Assembly: GCA_026399875.1 (NCBI GenBank)
Contig: JAPLQF010000042.1
Coordinates: forward strand, 248,009 to 312,008
Source of the DNA: Burkholderiales bacterium
GTDB taxonomy: Bacteria; Pseudomonadota; Gammaproteobacteria; Burkholderiales; Burkholderiaceae_E
Direction: 5' to 3'
DNA: 64,000 bases
In this document: positions 17,104 to 25,334 of the stretch, piece after piece
Layout of the letters: each line of letters opens with the position of its first letter
How positions within the stretch are numbered: the first letter of the stretch is position 1
Notes under the pieces: model-generated
The model's database searches: none
What the model was told of the DNA's origin: nothing
The model's input: the letters and a program-made list of their open reading frames with translations, nothing else
Position numbers and translations under genes: made by a program

Positions 17104-18672
17104 ATGCCGCCGACACCACGTCAGCCGAAAGGCAACCCGATCCTCACAGCTGCGCTGAAGACCCTCAAGCGTCTCCAGGAAAAGCACCACGGCGTTGTCG
17201 AGGCCTCTGACTTCAAGAATGACGAGCAGCGTGCCGTGCTGGTCGATACGGGCTTCTTAAGGCCTGTGATGAAGGGCTGGTACATCTGCAGCAGCCCGAG
17301 CGACGGCGAAGGAGACTCGACCGCGTGGTACGCGTCCTTCTGGGCCTTCGTATCGGGGTACCTGGGAAAGCGCTTTGGCAAGCGCTACTGCCTGAATCCC
17401 GAGGCATCGCTGTTGCTGCACACGGGCAACACCACCGTCCCCAGGCAGGTCACTTGCGTCACGATCGACAGCGGCACATCGAAGGTGGACCTGCCTTTCG
17501 ACAACTCACTGCTCGTGTATCCCGACAGGAACCGGGTTCCCAAGGCACGCATGGAGGTGCGGGGTCTGCAAGTCTGGCCCGTTGCCGAGGCCCTGTGCCT
17601 GGCCGGTCCGTCGTTCTTCATCAACCATCCGCGCGAAGCCGAGATCGCACTGGCCACCATCCGCAGCGCATCCGAGTTGCTGCCGACGCTGCTGGCGGGC
17701 GACAAGATGGTCACGGCCGCCGGGCGGTTGGCGGCCGCATTCGAATTCGTCAGGCGCCCTGACGAGGCTGAACTCATCCGGAGGGCATTTGCCAAATCCC
17801 GGATCACGCTCAAATCCGTGAACCCCTTCGAGCTGGCCGAGCCCACCATTTCGCCCAGCAAGGAGCGCTCGCCGTATGTGTTGCGCCTGCGCTCCATGTG
17901 GGCTGGGTGGCGCCAGGACGTCATCGATGCCTTCCCGCCTGCGCCTGGCCTCGACAAGCAGCGGGCGGGCTATCTTGCCCGGGTCGATGAGCGCTACGTC
18001 TCTGACGCTTACAACTCCCTGTCCATCGAAGGCTACCGCGTCACCGACGAACTCATCGAGCGGGTGGCTCGTGGCGACTGGAACCCGGACGGCGAACCCG
18101 AGCACGACAAGACCCGGAACGCGCTGGCCGCTCGGGGCTACTACCAGGCCTTTCAGGCTGTGAAAGAGAGCATCGGCAAGGTGTTGACTGGGGAGAACGC
18201 CGGTATCGTCGTCAAACGCGACCACCACGATTGGTATGCAGAGCTGTTCGGACCGTCCGTGACAGCCGGCATCATCGAAGCGAGCCAGCTTGCCGGTTAT
18301 CGGCGTGGCCCTGTCTTCATCCGCAATTCGATGCACACGCCGCTCCCCAGCGAAGCCATCCTGGATTCTCTGGAAGCGCTGTGGGAATTGATCGAGGCGG
18401 AACCTGAAGCCTGCGTTCGCGCTGTGCTCGGCCACCATCTCTTCGTCTTCATCCATCCGTACTACGACGGCAACGGCCGCATCGGCCGCTTCCTGATGAA
18501 CACGCTTCTAGCGTCAGGCGGCTACCCGTGGACGGTGATCCGGATGAGCCGGCGAGATGAATACATGAAGGCCCTGGAGGCCGCGAGCGTCAAAGGTCAG
18601 ATCACGCCGCTGGCCCAGTTCATCGCGCAGGAGATGCGTGAATGGGCCCCAGAGCGCGCGGGAAAGGCCTGA
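17104..18672 (+). CDS. Fic protein fused to an AbiEi-like winged-helix regulator
   Basis: Protein of 522 residues. Residues 1-250 resemble AbiEi-type proteins (LKTLKRLQEKHHGVVEASDF, VDTGFLRPVMKGWYICSSPS, then YCLNPEASLLLHTGNTTVPR). Residues about 260-520 are a Fic domain: inhibitory motif SLSIEG near 307 and catalytic motif HPYYDGNGRIGR near 450. The fusion joins an antitoxin-like DNA-binding half to an AMP-transferase half. Regulation through the 23-base repeats directly in front of the start is likely. Target unknown; catalytic residues are complete. Confidence 0.87.
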   Translation: MPPTPRQPKGNPILTAALKTLKRLQEKHHGVVEASDFKNDEQRAVLVDTGFLRPVMKGWYICSSPSDGEGDSTAWYASFWAFVSGYLGKRFGKRYCLNPEASLLLHTGNTTVPRQVTCVTIDSGTSKVDLPFDNSLLVYPDRNRVPKARMEVRGLQVWPVAEALCLAGPSFFINHPREAEIALATIRSASELLPTLLAGDKMVTAAGRLAAAFEFVRRPDEAELIRRAFAKSRITLKSVNPFELAEPTISPSKERSPYVLRLRSMWAGWRQDVIDAFPPAPGLDKQRAGYLARVDERYVSDAYNSLSIEGYRVTDELIERVARGDWNPDGEPEHDKTRNALAARGYYQAFQAVKESIGKVLTGENAGIVVKRDHHDWYAELFGPSVTAGIIEASQLAGYRRGPVFIRNSMHTPLPSEAILDSLEALWELIEAEPEACVRAVLGHHLFVFIHPYYDGNGRIGRFLMNTLLASGGYPWTVIRMSRRDEYMKALEAASVKGQITPLAQFIAQEMREWAPERAGKA

Positions 18673-18863
18673 CTTCAGACCCGGTCGCCGGTCTGCGCCA
18701 AGTGGCGATGACACAAGGCGCTGGCGCGCGGCCCAGTGGCTGCCGCTCGACAGAGACTGTTCTCGCAGACGAAGTCCCCGCCCGGGATCTGATTCCTTGA
18801 CTACCGCATTCGAAAGCCGGCTGACTACTGCGGGTTCGCGCCGTGCCCCGAAGGATTCAAGGC

Positions 18864-19445
18864 TCACCCTACGCGTTCTGCAAACCCCCGGGTGCCTGCG
18901 GTTACCGCTTTCGCGATTTCGTCTGCCTGCGCCAGGAACGCCTCGTAATACCGGCTGAGATCATCGGGGAAGCGCGCATCACCCATGGCTCGAAGCTCCA
19001 CGATCAGACGGCTGTAGTAATAGCAGACCGACGCTAGCGCCGGCCCGAGATCGGGATAGTGCGAGACGTCTCGCCGATTGAAGTCCAGGTGAGCCACATG
19101 CTGATCACGGTAGCTCTTCATCTTCTGCCAGTAGTCACGCCATGCATCCTGATCCAGCTGGACGTGCGCGAAGAGACCTGCCCGGAACGCATCCTCATCA
19201 CCAAAGACGTTCTTCCAGTGCAGTAGTTGCCGGTCCTCGTCGTCGGAGCCGAACAGCTTGCACCAGTCGAGCACAGCGACGTCAAGCAGATTCCCGTGGA
19301 CGACGCGCCAGAAGTTCAGCGACGGATCGGAATCAGCCTCCGCAAGCGCGCGCTTCAACGCGATGCATCGCGCGACGTTCACCACTACATTCAGCGCGGC
19401 CGTCAGCTGCTCATTGGTTGCCAATCGTGCCTCCCATGCGATCAA
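18864..19445 (-). CDS. Hypothetical protein, possibly HEPN/AbiU2-like
   Basis: Protein of 193 residues, mostly helical and charged. The segment KSYRDQHVAHLDFNRRD near residue 110 resembles the R-x-x-x-x-H-like core of HEPN or AbiU2-type proteins, but I cannot assign it firmly. The start is uncertain: the longest frame opens with TTG at 19445 and no ribosome site is visible. It lies between two plus-strand genes and is not part of the transfer operon. Could be defence cargo. Confidence 0.5.
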   Translation of the reverse strand: MIAWEARLATNEQLTAALNVVVNVARCIALKRALAEADSDPSLNFWRVVHGNLLDVAVLDWCKLFGSDDEDRQLLHWKNVFGDEDAFRAGLFAHVQLDQDAWRDYWQKMKSYRDQHVAHLDFNRRDVSHYPDLGPALASVCYYYSRLIVELRAMGDARFPDDLSRYYEAFLAQADEIAKAVTAGTRGFAERVG

Positions 19446-19696
19446 TCATGCTGTAACGACGTGGGGACTTCAATGGGGCCATGCCGGCGCAACCATACCC
19501 CGTGCGCTGATGGCGCTCCTTGCCAACCGATTCAGTCCCTCCCCCAAGCCCCGATTCCCCCAGACGCCGCCGCCCGCGCTTCCTACGATGCCTCCACCGC
19601 TGACGCACCCCCGCGTCGCGGACCCACCGATGCACAGGAGGCCCCATCGCACGCAGCGCGCAATCGACGACGAGCAGTCCGGCCCGGCGCGGCGCG

Positions 19697-20197
19697 ATGG
19701 CGCTGTCTGCACTGGCCGGGCTGCTCGTCGCAGCGCCATCCTGGGCCTGTTGGGATGAGGCGGCTGCCCGCTACGGGCTCAGCAGCCACCTGCTCTACGC
19801 GATCGCGCGCACCGAATCGGGCCTGAACCCGGCGGCCGTCGGCCGCAACCGCGACGGCTCGCGCGACATCGGGCTCATGCAGATCAACTCCTCGTGGCTG
19901 CCGACGCTGGCTGGCCACGGCATCGCCGAGCACAACCTGTTCGATGCCTGCACGAGCATCCACGTGGGCGCCTGGATCCTCGCCGGCAACGTATCCCGCC
20001 TGGGCTACACGTGGGAGGCGGTCGGCGCCTACAACGCGCGCAGCGCGCCGCTACGTCGGGCCTACGCCCACAAGGTGCACCGCGAGTTGATGGCGACCGC
20101 CGCCAGCAGCGCCCGCCGTGCGGCCTCGAACGCCCCCCCCGAACGCCTCGCGTCTGCCACCCCTCCCGGGCAGGCGCGAGGTCTCCACGCGCAGTGA
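19697..20197 (+). CDS. Lytic transglycosylase (SLT, IagB/VirB1-like)
   Basis: Protein of 166 residues with a signal peptide (ALSALAGLLVAAPSWA-CW). The SLT core is complete: ARTESGLNP with the catalytic Glu near 40, DIGLMQINSSWLPTL, and AVGAYNARSAPLRRAYAHKV. It opens the peptidoglycan for assembly of the secretion apparatus. It heads the plus-strand transfer operon, 53 bases before the pilin gene. The C-terminal 35 residues are low complexity. The start lacks a good ribosome site; AGGAGG at 19636 is in front of no in-frame start. Confidence 0.88.
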   Translation: MALSALAGLLVAAPSWACWDEAAARYGLSSHLLYAIARTESGLNPAAVGRNRDGSRDIGLMQINSSWLPTLAGHGIAEHNLFDACTSIHVGAWILAGNVSRLGYTWEAVGAYNARSAPLRRAYAHKVHRELMATAASSARRAASNAPPERLASATPPGQARGLHAQ

Positions 20198-20250
20198 GGG
20201 CGCGCGAGCCCTCCACCCCACCCGCCAACCTCACTGCCCTGGAGACACCC

Positions 20251-20571
20251 TTGAACCGTTCCGTTCGCCTGACCTCTCACGCGCCCGCCCGCCTCGCCGC
20301 CGTCGCCCCGGTAGCCCTGCTGCTGGCACTCGGCGCCACCTCGGCCTTCGCCGGAACCACCGGCACCGAGTTCCAGACCATGTACACGACCATGCTGAAC
20401 TGGGCCACCGGCTACCTCGGCAAGGCCATTGCCGTGGCCGCCTTCATCCTGGGCGCCGGCATCGGCGTGGCGCGCTCCTCGCCGATTCCGGCGCTCGCGG
20501 GCGTGGTCTTCGCGCTCTTCATGGTCTACGTGCCGACCATCATCGACTCGATCATGACCGCCACGATCTGA
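20251..20571 (+). CDS. traA: Conjugative pilin, TraA/TrbC-like
   Basis: Protein of 106 residues starting at TTG, with GGAG 6-7 bases upstream. A long leader ends near GATSAFA-GT. The mature pilin has two hydrophobic helices (KAIAVAAFILGAGIGVARS and ALAGVVFALFMVYVPTIIDS) with a short basic loop, the pattern of F-type and VirB2 pilins. Position directly before traL is the F-type order. The leader may be removed by signal peptidase, or by the S26 peptidase encoded later in the operon. Confidence 0.82.
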   Translation: MNRSVRLTSHAPARLAAVAPVALLLALGATSAFAGTTGTEFQTMYTTMLNWATGYLGKAIAVAAFILGAGIGVARSSPIPALAGVVFALFMVYVPTIIDSIMTATI

Positions 20572-20596
20572 CGGTCGGGCCTTCCTCCTGACGGTC

Positions 20597-20887
20597 ATGA
20601 GCGACGTCGCGCTGGAGATCCCGCGCCGGCTGAACGATCCCCCACGCATGTTCTGGTGGGAGATCGACGTGTCACTGCTGTTCCTGGCAGCGGTGCTGGC
20701 CGGCATGATCGCGGGCTTTTTCGTCACCGGCTGCGCCGCCGGGGTGCTGCTCGCCTGGGCCTACGGCAAGGCCAAGTCGGGCGAGCACCCCGCCTTCGCC
20801 CTGCACCTGCTGTACTGGCACCTGCCGGCGGCGGTCTCGGGCCTGAAGCGCACCCCGCCCTCCCACTTGCGTGAGCTGGTCGGATGA
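20597..20887 (+). CDS. traL: TraL, T4SS inner-membrane assembly protein
   Basis: Protein of 96 residues. The opening EIPRRLNDPPRMFWWEIDVS is diagnostic for TraL, followed by two membrane helices (about 28-62). TraL helps pilus tip assembly at the inner membrane. The stop overlaps the traE start (ATGA). Confidence 0.9.
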   Translation: MSDVALEIPRRLNDPPRMFWWEIDVSLLFLAAVLAGMIAGFFVTGCAAGVLLAWAYGKAKSGEHPAFALHLLYWHLPAAVSGLKRTPPSHLRELVG

Positions 20888-21570
20888 GGCTCGACTGGCT
20901 GCGCGCCGACCAGGCCAGCGCCCGCCGCGCCACCGCGCTGCTGGCGATCCTGCTCGCAGTCTCGATGCTCGCCACGCTGCTACTGGCCGCGCACACGGTG
21001 CGCCAGGCCGGGCGCGAGCGCGTGGTGGTGGTGCCACCTGCCATCCACAAGTCCTTCTGGGTCGAGGCCGAGCGGGCAAGCCCCGAGTACCTGGAGCAGA
21101 TGGGCTACTTCCTCGCCCAGCTCACGCTCAACGTCACCCCGCAGAGCGTCGAGCACCAGTCCCGCCTGCTGCTGCAGTACGCCGCGCCGGCCTCCTGGGG
21201 CGATCTGCGCACGGCGATGGCGGCCAACGCCGAGCGCATCAAGCGCGACGGCGCCTCCACCGTCTTCAGCCCGCAGGACCTGCAGGTCGACGAACGCACC
21301 CAGCGCGTGGGCCTGCGCGGCCTGCTCACCACCTTCATCAGCGACCGGCGCGTCTCCGAGGTCTCGAAAGGCTATGCCATCGAGCTTCAGTACGCGAGCG
21401 GCCGGATCTTCTTGAAGACCTTCCGCGAGACCACCCCCAATGACCCCCTTGAGCTCCAGACCCGACCCGGCGCGGCTCCCGGCGCACCGGCTGCTCCCGC
21501 AGCACCCGCCCCCGATGCGCCCTCGCCTTCAGCTGCACCTGCTGTGCCTGCTGGCGCCCCTGCTCGCTGA
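20884..21570 (+). CDS. traE: TraE, T4SS inner-membrane protein (VirB5/VirB8-like role)
   Basis: Protein of 228 residues. One membrane helix near the N-terminus (LLAILLAVSMLATLLLAAHT) precedes the periplasmic domain with the conserved YLEQMGYFLAQLTLNVTPQS and GLLTTFISDRRVSE segments of TraE. The last 40 residues are a Pro/Ala tail; its coding sequence also encodes the signal peptide of TraK in another frame. Confidence 0.9.
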   Translation: MRLDWLRADQASARRATALLAILLAVSMLATLLLAAHTVRQAGRERVVVVPPAIHKSFWVEAERASPEYLEQMGYFLAQLTLNVTPQSVEHQSRLLLQYAAPASWGDLRTAMAANAERIKRDGASTVFSPQDLQVDERTQRVGLRGLLTTFISDRRVSEVSKGYAIELQYASGRIFLKTFRETTPNDPLELQTRPGAAPGAPAAPAAPAPDAPSPSAAPAVPAGAPAR

Positions 21571-22228
21571 GCCTGCCCTCGCGCAGCAGGTGGTGGAGGC
21601 CCGAGACGGTGCCACCGTGCTGGCCCGGGTGTCGCGTCAGGAAGTCACCCGCATCGCGTTCGAGCGTTCGCGGGTGCGCCGGGTCACCGGCAACGCCAAC
21701 GAGTTCGTGCTGGAGAAGGACGACGAGCGCGGCCAGGTCTTCATCCGGCCTGCCGATCCTCAGTCCACCAAGCCGATCAACCTCTTCGTGAGCAGCGACC
21801 GGGGCACGGTGTCGCTGCTGCTTCAGCCGGTGGACGTACCCGGCGACTCGATCGTGATCCGCGAGCCGCGCGCCGCGGGCGATGCGCCGCCGCGCCTGGA
21901 AGCCAGCAGCCGCCATGTGCGCACGTTGAAGAATCTGCTGGTGGCACTCGCCGACGACAGCCTCCCGGAGGACATGGAGGTACGCGAGCCCGGGCGCGAC
22001 ATCGCGCTCTGGACCGGAACCCGGCTCACGCTGGAGCGCGTGCTGTTGGGCACCCACCTGGTGGCCGAGAAGTACCGCCTGGCCAACACCGGCGCCGCTG
22101 CGCTGACTCTGCACGAGCCCGACCTGCACAAGCGCGGCGTGATGGCCGTGAGCGTGGAGCGCGCAAGCCTGCAGCCTGGCGAGGCCACGCCCGTCTTCGT
22201 GATCCGGGAGCGCCGCAGCGATGACTGA
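21515..22228 (+). CDS. traK: TraK, outer-membrane-associated secretin-like T4SS protein
   Basis: Protein of 237 residues from ATG 21515, giving a clean signal peptide (LQLHLLCLLAPLLAEPALA-QQ). An earlier in-frame ATG at 21440 would bury it. Recognisable TraK segments include QEVTRIAFERSRVRRVTG, ERGQVFIRPADPQSTKPINL and LVAEKYRLANTGAAALTLHE. TraK with TraB and TraV forms the outer-membrane core complex (VirB9 equivalent). Overlaps traE by 56 bases and traB by 8. Confidence 0.9.
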   Translation: MRPRLQLHLLCLLAPLLAEPALAQQVVEARDGATVLARVSRQEVTRIAFERSRVRRVTGNANEFVLEKDDERGQVFIRPADPQSTKPINLFVSSDRGTVSLLLQPVDVPGDSIVIREPRAAGDAPPRLEASSRHVRTLKNLLVALADDSLPEDMEVREPGRDIALWTGTRLTLERVLLGTHLVAEKYRLANTGAAALTLHEPDLHKRGVMAVSVERASLQPGEATPVFVIRERRSDD

Positions 22229-23684
22229 GCAACCCCTGCCGCCCGGCAATGTCGATGCGCCCGCAGGCGCGAGCGCCGAGCGCATCAAGCGCCGCCAGTA
22301 CCTGCTGCTGGCCGGCATCGCCGGGGTGATCGTTGCCGGCACCGTCCTGTCGGTGTCTCTTACCGGGTCGGGCACCAGCAGCGAGCCTGCCCCTCGTCCG
22401 AAGTCCACCAACATCCTCTCGCCCGGCGCACAGGTCGACCCACGGGATGCCTGGCGTGGGCAGGCCGATGCGGAACTGCGCTCCATCGAGCAGCGCTCGC
22501 GCGAACTCACGCAGCGCGGCAGCGAGCTCGAAGGCCAGAGCCGAGACATGATGGAGCGGCTCAAGCGGCTGGAGGCAGGCAACGCCGGTGCCCCGGCAGG
22601 CCGCGCCGACACGAGTGGCCTCACACCGCTGCCTCCGCCACCAATGCCGGCGCCCGCCACGCGCCCGAACTTCGGCCCGGATCCAGTGGCGACACCGCCT
22701 GCGGCCAACCCGGCGCAGAGGCTTCCGCCTCCGCCGGCGCCCTCCACCCTGCCAGCTCCTGCGGCCCCGCGTACCGGTCTGCCCGGTAGCCCCGGCGCCG
22801 CGCCGTCTGGCCTGGGCTCCGGTGGCATCGTCAGCATCACGCTGGCCGACCCGGCCGCAGTTCGCACCGGCGCCGCATCCGGTGCACGAGGATCAACCGA
22901 CGCCACCGGCAAGCCTGCCTCGCCTTCTCGCGATACCCGCCGGTACCTGCCCAGCGGCAGCTTCACCCGCGCCCTGCTGCTCGGCGGGCTCGACGCGCCC
23001 ACCGGCGGCCAGGCCCAGCGCAACCCGCAGCCGGTGCTTCTGCGTCTGCTGGATCACGCGATGCTGCCCAACCAGTTCCGCGGTCGCATCAAGGAGTGCT
23101 TCGTCGTCGGTGCGGGCTACGGCGACGTGAGCGCCGAGCGCGCCTACATCCGCACCGAGTCGCTGTCCTGCGTCACACGCGACGGCACCGCGATCGACGT
23201 ACCGATCCGAGGGTATGTGGCCGGCGAGGACGGCAAGGCCGGCATGCGCGGGCGCCTGGTCTCCAAGCAGGGCCAGATCCTCGCCAATGCGCTGCTGGCC
23301 GGTGTGGCCAGCGGCATCGGCACCGCGTTCCAGCAGAGCGCCACCACGCTCTCGGTCTCGCCGCTGGGCACCACTGGCACCGTGGATCCGGGCAAGCAGT
23401 TGCAGGCTGGCCTCGGGACCGGTGTGGGCCGAGCACTCGATCGGCTCGCCCAGTACTACATCACGCTTGCCGAGAAGGTCTTCCCCGTGATCGAGATCGA
23501 TGCCGGCCGCACCGTGGACGTGGTCCTCACCCAGGGCATCGCGCTCGGGCAGTCGCTGGACGGCACCCGCCCCGATGGCGCGAACGCCAATGCGAACACC
23601 GACCCCGACCGCGACGCCTTCCCGCACCTCGCGCGCCGCACCCCCACCGCCCGGAGAACCACCGATGAAGACGACGAAGACTGA
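22221..23684 (+). CDS. traB: TraB, T4SS scaffold protein (VirB10-like)
   Basis: Protein of 487 residues. A single membrane helix (about 27-48, LLLAGIAGVIVAGTVLSV) is followed by a coiled coil (AELRSIEQRSRELTQRGSEL), a long Pro-rich linker (about 130-200) and the VirB10-type beta-barrel domain (SGSFTRALLLGGLDAPTGGQ to VFPVIEIDAGRTVDVVLTQG). It spans from inner to outer membrane and energises the channel. Full length. Confidence 0.92.
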   Translation: MTEQPLPPGNVDAPAGASAERIKRRQYLLLAGIAGVIVAGTVLSVSLTGSGTSSEPAPRPKSTNILSPGAQVDPRDAWRGQADAELRSIEQRSRELTQRGSELEGQSRDMMERLKRLEAGNAGAPAGRADTSGLTPLPPPPMPAPATRPNFGPDPVATPPAANPAQRLPPPPAPSTLPAPAAPRTGLPGSPGAAPSGLGSGGIVSITLADPAAVRTGAASGARGSTDATGKPASPSRDTRRYLPSGSFTRALLLGGLDAPTGGQAQRNPQPVLLRLLDHAMLPNQFRGRIKECFVVGAGYGDVSAERAYIRTESLSCVTRDGTAIDVPIRGYVAGEDGKAGMRGRLVSKQGQILANALLAGVASGIGTAFQQSATTLSVSPLGTTGTVDPGKQLQAGLGTGVGRALDRLAQYYITLAEKVFPVIEIDAGRTVDVVLTQGIALGQSLDGTRPDGANANANTDPDRDAFPHLARRTPTARRTTDEDDED

Positions 23685-24627
23685 CCCGGCCGCGCGCACC
23701 CCGAACCGCGCCCGCCATGCCGCCACGCTCGCGACCGCGCTGGCCACGACCCTGGCGGCCAGCCTGTACGCCAACCCGCTCGCTGCCCAACCCGCCGCCT
23801 CGCCAAAGACCGGTGCCGCGACGGCCACCCGCGCCGCGCCGACAGGACAGGCGCAGGCCGGCTCGCCCGCCCAGGCTCAAGCGGCGTCAGCCACCCAAGG
23901 CGTAGTTCGATCGACCGGCACGCCGATCGGATCCGAACCGGCCGACGCCAGCACCCTCGTCGAGCGCCTGCAGGCGCTCTACCCCTCCACCCGCTTCGGC
24001 GCGATCCACCCCACGGCCTGGCCCGGCGTCTTCGAGGTGGCGATGGGCGCCAACCTCGCCTACGTCGATGCGACCGGCCGCTACTTCCTGTTCGGCCACC
24101 TCTACGACATGCGCCAGCAGCGCGACCTCACGGCCGAGCGCAAGGATGCGATGGCCCGCATCGATTTCGGGAGCCTGCCGCTGGCCGATGCGCTGACCGA
24201 AGTCCGGGGCAAGGGCACGCGCACGCTGGCGATCTTCAGCGACCCCGACTGCCCGTACTGCCGGCGGCTGGAAGCCGAACTGCGTGGCCTGGACGACATC
24301 ACGATCCACACCTTCCTGATGCCGCTGGCCTCGCTGCACCCGGCCGCGCGCGGCAAGGCGGTGTCGGTCTGGTGCTCGACCGACCGGCTCGCCACCTGGC
24401 AGGCGCTGATGCTGCGCGATGCGTTGCCGCCCCAAGCAGACTGCCCGCACCCGGTAGACCGCAACGTGGCGCTGGGCGAGCAGCTCGGGATCAACGGCAC
24501 GCCGACCCTGATCGCGGGCGACGGTCGCGTGCTCGCAGGCGCCGCAAGCCGGGATCAGATCGAGGCCTGGCTGTCGCGCCCCGGGGCGGGTGCCCCGAGC
24601 GCAGCGGCGGGAAGTGGCGCCCGATGA
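23665..24627 (+). CDS. dsbC: DsbC-like thiol-disulfide isomerase of the T4SS
   Basis: Protein of 320 residues from ATG 23665, with GGAG 9 bases upstream. Signal peptide (LATALATTLAASLYANPLAA), low-complexity Ala/Thr stretch, then a DsbC domain with a CPYC active site (FSDPDCPYCRRLEAE) and the cis-Pro loop GINGTPTLIAGDG. It sits between traB and traV exactly as dsbC does in SXT-type operons, and probably fixes the disulfides of the Cys-rich TraN, TraU and TraV. Overlaps traB by 20 bases. Confidence 0.9.
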   Translation: MKTTKTDPAARTPNRARHAATLATALATTLAASLYANPLAAQPAASPKTGAATATRAAPTGQAQAGSPAQAQAASATQGVVRSTGTPIGSEPADASTLVERLQALYPSTRFGAIHPTAWPGVFEVAMGANLAYVDATGRYFLFGHLYDMRQQRDLTAERKDAMARIDFGSLPLADALTEVRGKGTRTLAIFSDPDCPYCRRLEAELRGLDDITIHTFLMPLASLHPAARGKAVSVWCSTDRLATWQALMLRDALPPQADCPHPVDRNVALGEQLGINGTPTLIAGDGRVLAGAASRDQIEAWLSRPGAGAPSAAAGSGAR

Positions 24628-25331
24628 AGGGCGCACTCCTGGCGGCCACCTGCCGACCCTCTCCCCGAGCAGTGCGCCTCACCGCGCTGCTCACAGGCAC
24701 CGCCGTGCTGGGTCTGAGCGGCTGCGCCTCGAACCTGTCGGGCGTCGGCGGCACCCCGACCTATGCCTGCAAGGCCCCGGCAGGCGCGCAGTGCACTTCG
24801 GTGTCCGGTGTCTACGCCAACGCCGGACAAGGCGCCCGGCAATTGCTCGGATCAGAGGCGCCCCGTGCGACAGGATCCGGAGCGCTGGGGACGCCCGTCG
24901 CCGACGCGACGTCCCACGGACCGGTGGTTCGCAGCGGCGCTGGCGCACCTGCCCCCAAGGCCTCCGCCTTAGAGACCCGGCCTGCGCCCGCGCCGGCAAG
25001 CGGCGCGACCACAGTTGCCCCGACCGCACCTTCCGGTGCGGTGCCCGCCAAATCCACCGCCGCCCTGCGCACCGCCCCCCGCGTTCTGCGCCTGTGGATC
25101 GCCCCCTGGGAAGACAGCGACGGCGACCTGCACGAAGCCTCCACCGTCCACGTGCTGATCGATCACGGCCGCTGGCTGATCGAGCGGGTCCGCCCCGCAC
25201 CGCGTGGACCGCGCATGGGCGTCACCCCGCCCTCCGCTCCCAGCACTGCGCCGACGAGCGCACCAGCTGGCAGTCAGGCGTCCGGCATCAGCCCCCGCGC
25301 CAACCCATCCCTCGACCAACCCGAGCCCTGA
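24624..25331 (+). CDS. traV: TraV, outer-membrane lipoprotein of the T4SS
   Basis: Protein of 235 residues. The lipobox LSGC lies near residue 33 and is followed by ASNLSGVGG. The Cys-containing motif YACKAPAGAQCTSVSGVYAN is diagnostic for TraV. A Pro/Ala linker leads to RVLRLWIAPWEDSDGDLHEA, the conserved TraV C-terminal domain. It anchors the core complex (VirB7 role). ATGA overlap with dsbC. Confidence 0.92.
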   Translation: MKGALLAATCRPSPRAVRLTALLTGTAVLGLSGCASNLSGVGGTPTYACKAPAGAQCTSVSGVYANAGQGARQLLGSEAPRATGSGALGTPVADATSHGPVVRSGAGAPAPKASALETRPAPAPASGATTVAPTAPSGAVPAKSTAALRTAPRVLRLWIAPWEDSDGDLHEASTVHVLIDHGRWLIERVRPAPRGPRMGVTPPSAPSTAPTSAPAGSQASGISPRANPSLDQPEP

Positions 25332-25334
25332 GCC

